From JAWLBW01 sp041687475 (GTDB lineage Bacteria > J088 > JAWLBW01), in the NCBI GenBank assembly GCA_041687475.1, contig JAWLBW010000203.1:1-8595 (forward strand): a stretch of DNA of 8,595 bases, read 5' to 3'. Positions 1 to 5,713 of the stretch are shown piece after piece. Position 1 is the stretch's first letter; the number at the start of each line of letters is the position of its first letter. Both the position numbers and the translations under genes were made by a program. The notes below the pieces were generated by a model, which did not search any database, was not told where the DNA came from, and saw only the letters and a program-made list of their open reading frames with translations.

Positions 1-165
1 CGTCGCCCCATCGCCCCATCGACGTGCAGCCGTGCAAACCGTCGCCCCATCGCCCCATCGACGTGCAGCCGTGCAAACCGTCGCCCCATCGCCCCATCGA
101 CGTGCAGCCGTGCAAACCGTCGCCCCATCGCCCCATCGGCGTGCAACCGTACAAACCGTCACCCC
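1..165. repeat. 39-bp tandem repeat array, 4 full copies plus a 9-bp fragment
   Basis: Four head-to-tail 39-bp units start at 1, 40, 79 and 118, with a 9-bp start of a fifth at 157 that already carries one mismatch. Copies 1-3 are identical; copy 4 has three substitutions (at 139, 147 and 151), so the array decays towards its right end. Each unit has internal periodicity: TCGCCCCA occurs twice in direct succession, and GTGCAGCC is followed directly by GTGCAAAC. The array reaches the first base, so its left end is not seen. Because 39 is a multiple of 3 and the unit has no stop codon, reading frames run through it with a 13-residue period, but no initiation signal or recognisable protein supports translation. 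It looks like an intergenic minisatellite (VNTR). Confidence 0.93.
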
Positions 166-308
166 CTGGCATCACCTGACCGTGCGGCCGCGGGCTCACG
201 GTTCTCCCCCCGTCGACGTGCACTCGTTCAGTCGGCCATCCGTGCAGCAATTCCCATTTCGTGGTACATTTTGGCAATTGCCCGTCATGGTAGCCTTGCG
301 GAGACCTC
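166..308. other. Non-coding leader region upstream of the CTP-dependent kinase-like gene, with a 10-bp palindrome
   Basis: No gene is seen between the repeat array and the first CDS. Loose copies of the repeat vocabulary persist: CGACGTGCA at 214-222 and CCGTGCAGC at 240-248. A perfect palindrome, GGCAATTGCC, lies at 273-282, about 26 nt before the start codon, and a related half-site GCAATTCCC starts at 247. TACATT at 265-270 could serve as a -10 element (4/6), which would put the palindrome over the transcription start, but no acceptable -35 is visible at the right distance. The promoter of the downstream cluster is therefore not assigned. Confidence 0.4.
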
Positions 309-1295
309 ATGTTTGCTTCTTCGGTTATGCCTGATTCCACCGCCGAAATGCTCGATGCCCTGGTTGAAGACGTTCGCGACTTTATCGACCGCGTACAGCA
401 GCCCAGATTGAAGGAAAGCAGCTGGGTAGAGCGCATGCGCCAGGCGGGCGAGAAGCTTGCGACGCAGATGGCTGAATTCTCGTCGCGAGAAGGCATGCAG
501 GCCGGGTCGTTCGAATCGATGCCCACCCTGGCCGAGCGCCTGCGGGCTTACGTCGAGGCCCTTTCGGAAAGCTCCAATGTGCAGGCCTTGAAGGAACGGC
601 GCGACCGTCTCTCGCGTAGTTATGAAGAGTTTCTGCTCGAACTGAAGGAGCGGCAGGGCGCCCGGGCGGCCGCGTTGGCGCGGTCGCGGCAATTGAAGCC
701 GGTCAACTACGCCCGCAACCTGTTTCACATCATGAACGGCGTGATTGCCGTTTCTCTGTACCATTTCGTATTGACCCGCGAATCGGCGTTGCTGGTATTG
801 GGAACCATCTTTGCCGTGTTTGCCGTTCTGGAAATTACCCGGCGCTTTTCGGAGCGGTGGAACGATTTTCTGGTCGACAAGGTCTTCGGGGCCATTTCGC
901 GTCCCTCGGAGCGGTATCGTACGAACTCGGCCACCCTTTACCTGGTTGCGCTGATCATCATTACCTGGTTTTTTCCGAAATCGGCTGTCGAAGCGGCCAT
1001 TCTCGTGCTCGGATTTTCCGATCCGATGGCCTCGCTGGCGGGTAAACGCTGGGGCCGCCGGAAGCTTTTCCGCGACAAGAGTTATGCCGGTACGCTGGCG
1101 TTTTTCGTTTCCGGACTTGTGGTCGTCGGGGCGTGGCTGGCCTATGTCGAGCCCGGGCTCGGCATGTTGCGTCTTGCCGGTATCGCCGCCGCCATTTCGG
1201 CCGTGGGCGCGGTGACCGAGCTGCTGAGCAGCCGCATCGACGACAATCTCTCCATTCCCCTTGCATGCGCGGCCATGGGCGCGCTGCTGCTCTGA
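309..1295 (+). CDS. SEC59/DGK1/VTE5-family membrane kinase (polyprenol/diacylglycerol/phytol kinase-like, CTP-transferase fold) with helical N-terminal extension
   Basis: This 328-residue protein has two parts. Residues 1-130 are soluble, charged and probably helical or coiled-coil. Residues ~136-328 are a polytopic membrane domain of the dolichol/phytol/diacylglycerol kinase type, which in this family phosphorylates isoprenoid alcohols or diacylglycerol, often from CTP. Visible family motifs are R136-N-L-F-H140 at the start of the membrane domain, R198-P-S-E-R with TNSATLYL (205-212), SDPMASLAGKRWGRRK (237-252) with K257-S258-Y-A-G261, and ELLSSRIDDN (304-313). The usual Gly-Asp of the third motif is Ser-Asp here. 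Hydrophobic segments lie near 141-175, 208-241, 262-305 and 314-328. The ATG at 309 has GGAG five bases upstream (300-303); Met7 is a weaker alternative. It is first in a plus-strand run with the transporter 38 nt downstream. The family is fairly sure; substrate and phosphate donor are not. The extension has no domain I recognise. Confidence 0.85.
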   Translation: MFASSVMPDSTAEMLDALVEDVRDFIDRVQQPRLKESSWVERMRQAGEKLATQMAEFSSREGMQAGSFESMPTLAERLRAYVEALSESSNVQALKERRDRLSRSYEEFLLELKERQGARAAALARSRQLKPVNYARNLFHIMNGVIAVSLYHFVLTRESALLVLGTIFAVFAVLEITRRFSERWNDFLVDKVFGAISRPSERYRTNSATLYLVALIIITWFFPKSAVEAAILVLGFSDPMASLAGKRWGRRKLFRDKSYAGTLAFFVSGLVVVGAWLAYVEPGLGMLRLAGIAAAISAVGAVTELLSSRIDDNLSIPLACAAMGALLL

Positions 1296-1333
1296 GGCAG
1301 GGCACGGCCCACGTACCCGGCAAGCAGCCCCGC

Positions 1334-2815
1334 ATGCGTTTTTCCCGCGACCTCGTATCGTGGATCGGCCTGGGCGCCGGGCTTCCGGCGGCATGGTTGG
1401 TCTTTCTGTTGCTGCCCGAGACCTTTGTCGATGCCGAAGGCACGGTTGTGGCCTTCACGGCTTCGGGTCGTGCCACCGCAGCCGTCGGGGTGCTGATGGC
1501 CATCTGGTGGATGACCGAGGCTCTGCCTTTGTATGCCACCGCATTGCTTCCCCTTGCCATGTTTCCCCTTGCGGGGGTGTCATCCATCGACGCGGCCGCC
1601 GCGCCGTACGGCAATGAGCTCATTTTTCTGTTCCTCGGCGGTTTCGTTCTGGCGCTGTCGATGGAGCGGTGGGGCCTGCACAATCGCATCGCTTTTCTTA
1701 CGCTGCAGTTGGTCGGAACGCGCGCCGAGCGTATCGTGGCCGCTTTCATGGCACTCACGGCCGTGTTGAGCATGTGGGTTTCCAACACGGCCACCGTCAT
1801 CATCATGCTGCCGATTGCCACAAGTATTCTCGCTCTGCTGCGCGACGACAGCGGTTCCTTCGGCGAGCGCCAGCGTCTGAACCTGGGGCGTGGTCTTCTG
1901 CTCGGCATCGCCTACGCTGCCTCGATCGGCGGTCTCGGCACCCTCATCGGTACGCCGCCGAACCTTTTCCTGGCGTCGTTTGCGAAGAGCAGTCTGGGAA
2001 TCGAAATCGGGTTCGCCCGGTGGATGGCGGTCGGCCTTCCCCTCGTAGTGGTGTTTCTTCCCTTGGCGTGGTGGCTGTTGACCCATGTGCTGTATCCGGT
2101 CAACGGACTCGAGGTTCCGCTCGAAAAGCGTTTTGCCCGTGAGGCCTATCGCCGTCTGGGCCCGCCGAGTCTGGGCGAGAAGGTCACCTTCGTGGTGTTT
2201 CTGCTGACGGCGCTCGGGTGGATCACGCGTCCCCTGCTGAATCGATGGGGGCCTCTTGCGGGGTTGACCGATACGAGTATCGCCATTCTGGCGGCATTGG
2301 TGCTGTTTGCCTTTCCGGTTTCGGTTCGCAAGCGTCGGTTCGTCATGAACTGGGACACGGCCGTGCGGCTGCCCTGGGGCATTCTGCTTCTGTTCGGCGG
2401 GGGGCTCAGTCTGGCGGCGGCCATACGCACGCATGGCGTGGCCGAGTTTCTCGGTGCGCAGGCCGGCGCGCTGGCCGGGTTGCCTTCAGTGGTCATTGTG
2501 GTGGCCGTGGTGGCCGGTATCGTGTTTCTGACCGAATTGACGAGCAATACGGCCACGGCGGCGGCGCTGCTGCCTGTGTTGGCGGCGGTGGCGCCCGTAT
2601 TGGGGCTTCCGGTGCTGCTACTCGTCGTACCTGCCGCAGTCGCAACCAGTTGCGCCTTCATGCTGCCGGTAGCCACACCCCCGAACGCCATCGTGTTCGG
2701 CTCGGGCAGGGTTGCGCCCGGCGATATGGCGCACGCGGGTCTGTGGCTGAACCTGACGGCCGTCGTTCTCATTACGCTGCTGGGGTATACCCTGGTACTT
2801 CGGGTTCTGGGTTGA
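1334..2815 (+). CDS. SLC13/DASS-family sodium-coupled anion (dicarboxylate/sulfate-type) transporter
   Basis: This is a 493-residue, very hydrophobic inner-membrane carrier of normal length for divalent anion:Na+ symporters. Both repeat-related SNT motifs are present: S150-N-T152 followed by ATVIIMLP, and S404-N-T406 followed by ATAAALLP. In studied family members these tips bind substrate carboxylates and sodium. Other signatures are ASIGGLGTLIGTPPN (196-210) and the C-terminal ATPPNAIVFGSG (447-458). Substrate could be a C4 dicarboxylate, citrate, sulfate or another anion; the sequence does not decide. The ATG at 1334 is chosen because it directly precedes the first membrane helix; the open frame extends upstream into the preceding gene, but that part is arginine-rich and unlike the family. 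No clear Shine-Dalgarno precedes it, and it starts 38 nt after the kinase-like gene, so translational coupling is likely. Family assignment is firm. Confidence 0.93.
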   Translation: MRFSRDLVSWIGLGAGLPAAWLVFLLLPETFVDAEGTVVAFTASGRATAAVGVLMAIWWMTEALPLYATALLPLAMFPLAGVSSIDAAAAPYGNELIFLFLGGFVLALSMERWGLHNRIAFLTLQLVGTRAERIVAAFMALTAVLSMWVSNTATVIIMLPIATSILALLRDDSGSFGERQRLNLGRGLLLGIAYAASIGGLGTLIGTPPNLFLASFAKSSLGIEIGFARWMAVGLPLVVVFLPLAWWLLTHVLYPVNGLEVPLEKRFAREAYRRLGPPSLGEKVTFVVFLLTALGWITRPLLNRWGPLAGLTDTSIAILAALVLFAFPVSVRKRRFVMNWDTAVRLPWGILLLFGGGLSLAAAIRTHGVAEFLGAQAGALAGLPSVVIVVAVVAGIVFLTELTSNTATAAALLPVLAAVAPVLGLPVLLLVVPAAVATSCAFMLPVATPPNAIVFGSGRVAPGDMAHAGLWLNLTAVVLITLLGYTLVLRVLG

Positions 2816-2829
2816 GCATGCAGAATGCC

Positions 2830-2858
2830 TCGACGTCGGGCGGCAGGCAGCATACGAT
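2830..2858 (+). promoter_or_regulatory. Weak candidate sigma-70 promoter for the DUF389 gene
   Basis: In the 104-nt gap before the DUF389 gene, TCGACG (2830-2835, 4/6 to the -35 consensus) and TACGAT (2853-2858, 4/6 to the -10 consensus) are separated by 17 bp. The match is weak; the gene may simply be read through from upstream, as no terminator-like hairpin with a T-tract is seen in the gap. Confidence 0.25.
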
Positions 2859-2910
2859 ATAGTTTCTCGGTTGTTCTCCGCTGCGAGGCGGCAACCCGGT
2901 TATCAAGTCT

Positions 2911-2914
2911 GGAG
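2911..2914 (+). promoter_or_regulatory. Shine-Dalgarno GGAG that decides the GTG start of the DUF389 gene
   Basis: GGAG at 2911-2914 is followed by five bases and then GTG at 2920. The same motif and spacing occur before the ATG at 309, which supports this GTG as the true start. Confidence 0.65.
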
Positions 2915-2919
2915 CATTC

Positions 2920-4860
2920 GTGCAACCATCCGACGCGCCTGCGGGCGACGATGCATTCTCTCTTGCAGATTCAAGCCTGGTAGTTCTCTACGACCCTGCC
3001 GCCGAAGATGAGGTACGCGAGCGGCTGCTGCCGCTGCTGGCCGATTTCGCGGTCGAGGCGCAACCGTTCGTCGCTTCGGCGCCGCCCGACCTGCCGGCCG
3101 GTACGGTCGTGATTACGTACCTGGGCGACCGCTTGCTCGGCGTCGTTCTGGGCGAGGCGGTACGTCGCCGGTGGCGAATCGGAATTCTTCCGCACAAGGG
3201 GTTGGTGCAGGGCAGGAGCATTTTCGGCCTTGCCGCGACGCTGTCTGAGGCGGTTGAAGATATCGTGACGGCCGAGCGCACGGTTTCGACCGATCTGCTG
3301 CTCTGCAGCGGAAGGGCCGTGCTCGACAAAGTCATCGTGGGCGATGCCTCGGCCATGGTAACCGTACCTGAAGATGCCGGGCGGATCGAGAGATTGGTAC
3401 ACGTACTGCGTATGCTGCGTCTGTTGCCGCTTGCGCGGCTGCGTCCCCTCAGGCTTACCACCCAATCGGAAAAGACGCTGGATACGGCGGTGCTGGGGTT
3501 ACTGGCCGCCGAGGGGGCAGGGCGCTCGCGACTGCTCAAGCATGCCTTCGAGGGCTCGGGCGCCAACGACGGTATGCTGCAGGCGCTCATTTTCGCCCCC
3601 CAGAGCATCAGCGACATTCTTCTGTACCTGCTGCAGTCGCTGCGCAAGCCTCGAAAGGGGGTCATGCAGCTTCCCCGTTTTACCGGGCGCGTTCGCAGCG
3701 AGTCACTGTTGCTTGAGAGCCCGCGAGCCATGCCGCTGGCCGTTGACGGCGACAAGATGACGGCGCGTGAAATCGAGCTGCAGCTGGTTCCGCATGCCTT
3801 TGCGCTTGTTCCGGGCCGCCATCTGGTCGAAATCGGCGGTGCGGTCGAATCGAAGGAGGCTTTCCGGGTGCAGCATCTGCCCGTGGGCGAAACCCGTGAC
3901 GAGTTGGTGCAGCGTCCGCTGCCGTGGCGGCGCCGGGCGGCGACGGAAGAGTTCAAGGAGCTCTTCATGCAGCTGCGCGAGAGCGCCAGGTTGTCGGGGC
4001 CTTATCTTACGCTGATGGTGTTGTCGACGCTGCTCGCCACCTTCGGCCTGTTCGCCGGGTCTTCGCCGGTCATTATCGGCGCCATGATTCTCGCCCCGCT
4101 GATGGCGCCCATCATTTCCCTGGCCATGGGGGCCCTGCGGCAGGACATTCCGCTCATGGAAGAGAGCGGACGTACCCTGGTTCTCGGCGTCTTGACTGCC
4201 GTGGGGTTTGCCACGTTTCTGACCTGGGTCACGCCGCTGCAGACGTCGAATCCCGAAATATCCTCGCGGGTGAATCCGACCCTGCTCGATCTGGGGGTGG
4301 CCGTGATTGCGGGCATCGCGGGCGCCTACGCCCATGCGCGGGCTTCGGTGGCGCGCAGTCTGGCCGGGGTGGCCATTGCCGTGGCTCTGGTGCCCCCGCT
4401 TGCCGTGACCGGTATCGGGCTGGGCTGGCTCGATTTCTCGGTCTTCGGAGGCGCTTTCCTGCTCTTTCTGACCAACCTGGCCGGCATTGTGCTGGCCGCG
4501 GCCATGACCTTTCTCTGGCTCGGCTTCAGTCCGTTTCACCGCGCCAAGCGGGGTTTGATCATTTCCATCGTTTTCGTGGCGGTTGTCAGCATACCCCTCG
4601 GCCTGGGCTTCAATCGCATGGTCGACGAGCATCGCATCATGCGTCTGCTTGACGGGTGGAAGGTGGCCGACGTAGAGCTTCGCGACGTGAGCGTACGTGA
4701 CCTGCGCCTGCGTTCGGGCCTGCCGGTGCACATTTCGTTCAGGCTTCTTTCGCGCGGGCCCATCGATACGGCTACGATCGATACTCTTAAAGAGGCCATC
4801 GAAGAGCGCCTGGAGAGGCCCGTGCGGCTCGAGGTCGTGGTGGCCATCGTTCGCGACTGA
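2920..4860 (+). CDS. DUF389 (TIGR00341-type) membrane protein with an N-terminal degenerate diacylglycerol-kinase-like module
   Basis: This 646-residue protein is of unknown function. Residues ~350-562 carry the DUF389 membrane domain with about six or seven helices. Its signatures are SSPVIIGAMILAPLMAPII (381-399) and GVAIAVALVPPLAVTGIGLG (483-502), with TNLAGIVLAAAMT at 518-530. Residues 575-646 form a charged, soluble C-terminal domain. Residues ~18-305 resemble the two-lobed YegS/DagK lipid-kinase fold: a Rossmann-like start (VVLYDPAAEDE, 21-31), TVVITYLGDRLLGVV (62-76) where kinases have the GGDGT nucleotide loop, RIGILPHKG (86-94) where they have the PLGTGND-like segment, then LLLCSGRAVLDKVIVGD (126-142), and a second-lobe end PLAVDGDKM...IELQLVPHAFALVPG (272-299). 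The nucleotide loop is altered, so this part is probably a binding or regulatory domain rather than an active kinase. The GTG start has a good Shine-Dalgarno. DUF389 is near certain; the lipid-kinase homology is my reading of motif order and needs a profile comparison. Confidence 0.9.
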   Translation: MQPSDAPAGDDAFSLADSSLVVLYDPAAEDEVRERLLPLLADFAVEAQPFVASAPPDLPAGTVVITYLGDRLLGVVLGEAVRRRWRIGILPHKGLVQGRSIFGLAATLSEAVEDIVTAERTVSTDLLLCSGRAVLDKVIVGDASAMVTVPEDAGRIERLVHVLRMLRLLPLARLRPLRLTTQSEKTLDTAVLGLLAAEGAGRSRLLKHAFEGSGANDGMLQALIFAPQSISDILLYLLQSLRKPRKGVMQLPRFTGRVRSESLLLESPRAMPLAVDGDKMTAREIELQLVPHAFALVPGRHLVEIGGAVESKEAFRVQHLPVGETRDELVQRPLPWRRRAATEEFKELFMQLRESARLSGPYLTLMVLSTLLATFGLFAGSSPVIIGAMILAPLMAPIISLAMGALRQDIPLMEESGRTLVLGVLTAVGFATFLTWVTPLQTSNPEISSRVNPTLLDLGVAVIAGIAGAYAHARASVARSLAGVAIAVALVPPLAVTGIGLGWLDFSVFGGAFLLFLTNLAGIVLAAAMTFLWLGFSPFHRAKRGLIISIVFVAVVSIPLGLGFNRMVDEHRIMRLLDGWKVADVELRDVSVRDLRLRSGLPVHISFRLLSRGPIDTATIDTLKEAIEERLERPVRLEVVVAIVRD

Positions 4861-4919
4861 GGCCGGGTGGGGCGGTGGCCGACGCCGAGGGGGGGACAGG
4901 GAGAATGCGCTGAAAATAA

Positions 4920-4953
4920 TAAGGCCCTTAACGCTTTCACGTTAAGGGCCTTA
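4920..4953. terminator. Bidirectional intrinsic terminator between the DUF389 gene and tRNA-fMet
   Basis: TAAGGCCCTTAACG (4920-4933) pairs perfectly with 4940-4953: a 14-bp stem with a 6-nt loop (CTTTCA). Rightwards it is followed by TTAATTT-type sequence; leftwards, on the minus strand, the stem is followed by ATTATTTT. It lies 59 nt after the DUF389 stop codon and only 3 nt beyond the tRNA CCA end, so it can end both converging transcripts. The U-tract is better on the minus (tRNA) side. Confidence 0.9.
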
Positions 4954-4956
4954 ATT

Positions 4957-5033
<77 letters not shown>

Positions 5034-5068
5034 TCAAAATCTAATTTGTGAGCAACAGCCGAATTTTT

Positions 5069-5096
5069 AGTATAACAAAGATGAGGCCTTTGTCAA
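5069..5096 (-). promoter_or_regulatory. Strong sigma-70 promoter of tRNA-fMet
   Basis: On the minus strand TTGACA (5096-5091, 6/6) and TATACT (5074-5069, 5/6) are separated by 16 bp. Predicted initiation near 5062 gives a leader of roughly 28 nt before the mature tRNA end at 5033. The bases after the -10 (AAAAATT) are AT-rich. A short inverted repeat, ACAAAG/CTTTGT (5093-5088 and 5080-5075), occupies the spacer edges. Confidence 0.85.
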
Positions 5097-5127
5097 AGAA
5101 CTTTTTTCAATTCGGCCTTTTGTCGAC

Positions 5128-5652
5128 TTAGTCGTCGTCGTCGAAGGCCGCCTGGGGCGCCTCGCCGCCGTGCATGACCGCATAGACCTTGTCGCTGTGG
5201 TCGCGATCGCGCATCATGCGCTCTTCGTTTTCCTTGTCCTGCTGGCAGTCGACGCAGCTGCGGGCGAAGGGTACGGCGCGCAGTCGCTTGGGATTGATGG
5301 GCTCGCCGCATTCTTCGCAGAAGCCGTAGGTGCCTTCTTCGAGACGAACGAACGCATTGTCGATCTGCTGCAATTTCTGCCTTTCACGGTCGCCCATGAG
5401 CAGGTCGAGCTCGCGGGTGCGCTCTTCCGACGCCAGATCGTAGATATCGCCGATTTCCTGGCCGGTCGCGGCCGTGCCGCTCTTGACCTTCTCGGCAATG
5501 TCGCGAAGCGTACGCTGGCGCAGTTCTTCGAGAATGGAGCGCAGCTCTTGTTCCTGCGAGCCAGCGGCCTCGGCCTTTTCGGTCGGCTTTTCGGTCCGCT
5601 TTGCGGTTGCTGCGGCCTTGGTACCGCTCTTGGATTTTGCTTTGAGGCTCAC
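5128..5652 (-). CDS. dksA: DksA/TraR-family RNA polymerase-binding transcription factor, C4 zinc finger
   Basis: This 174-residue cytoplasmic protein belongs to the DksA family, whose members enter the RNA polymerase secondary channel and, often with ppGpp, tune promoters of stable RNA and amino-acid genes. Residues ~34-105 form the coiled-coil. Its tip carries D69-x-x-D72-x-A74 within GDIYDLAS, matching the acidic D-x-x-D-x-A tip needed for DksA action. The zinc finger has C112, C115, C133 and C136, with GEPINPKRLRAVPFA between the pairs. Compared with the 151-residue E. coli DksA there is an N-terminal Lys/Ala-rich tail (residues 1-32) and a C-terminal tail ending in four aspartates. The start is GTG at 5652, four bases after a full GGAGGT Shine-Dalgarno. 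It lies 53 nt after rimO with a candidate promoter between. Family is certain; whether it is the main DksA or a paralogue cannot be told from this window. Confidence 0.93.
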   Translation of the reverse strand: MSLKAKSKSGTKAAATAKRTEKPTEKAEAAGSQEQELRSILEELRQRTLRDIAEKVKSGTAATGQEIGDIYDLASEERTRELDLLMGDRERQKLQQIDNAFVRLEEGTYGFCEECGEPINPKRLRAVPFARSCVDCQQDKENEERMMRDRDHSDKVYAVMHGGEAPQAAFDDDD

Positions 5653-5656
5653 TGCT

Positions 5657-5662
5657 ACCTCC
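5657..5662 (-). promoter_or_regulatory. Full-consensus Shine-Dalgarno of dksA, supporting a GTG start
   Basis: On the minus strand GGAGGT (5662-5657) is followed by AGCA and then GTG (5652-5650). This is the strongest ribosome-binding site in the window and fixes the non-ATG start. Confidence 0.8.
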
Positions 5663-5671
5663 GTGTAGGGG

Positions 5672-5691
5672 CTAAACTTATCCCAGTTTAG
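5672..5691. repeat. Inverted repeat in the dksA upstream region (possible operator or leader hairpin)
   Basis: CTAAACT (5672-5678) and AGTTTAG (5685-5691) are perfect 7-bp inverted arms around a 6-bp centre, 9 bp upstream of the dksA Shine-Dalgarno. One arm coincides with the candidate -10 element, so an operator reading is possible. No T-tract follows it, so it is not a terminator for rimO. Confidence 0.5.
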
Positions 5692-5713
5692 GAAACTGTT
5701 GGTAATCAGTCAA
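5685..5713 (-). promoter_or_regulatory. Candidate sigma-70 promoter of dksA, overlapping the end of rimO
   Basis: On the minus strand TTGACT (5713-5708, 5/6) overlaps the last codons and stop of rimO. TAAACT (5690-5685, 4/6) follows after 17 bp. Initiation would be near 5678 and give a short leader of about 25 nt containing the Shine-Dalgarno. A second, weaker overlapping pair is TTACCA/GATAAG, also with 17-bp spacing. Confidence 0.5.

Noticed and set aside
1..165. CRISPR array
   Set aside because: The 39-bp units are directly adjacent with no unique spacers, and no cas gene is present.
32..334. Open frame through the tandem repeat (13-residue repeats)
   Set aside because: The repeat has no stop codons, so open frames arise automatically. 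There is no ribosome-binding site, and its end overlaps a well-supported gene in another frame.
1133..1333. N-terminal extension of the transporter to an ATG at 1133
   Set aside because: The extra 67 residues are Arg/His-rich, overlap the kinase-like gene and are unlike any SLC13 N-terminus.
285..1394. Long minus-strand open frame opposite the kinase-like gene
   Set aside because: It is a GC-rich shadow frame of Arg/Gly/Gln-rich low-complexity sequence without family features; the plus strand has clear motifs and a Shine-Dalgarno.
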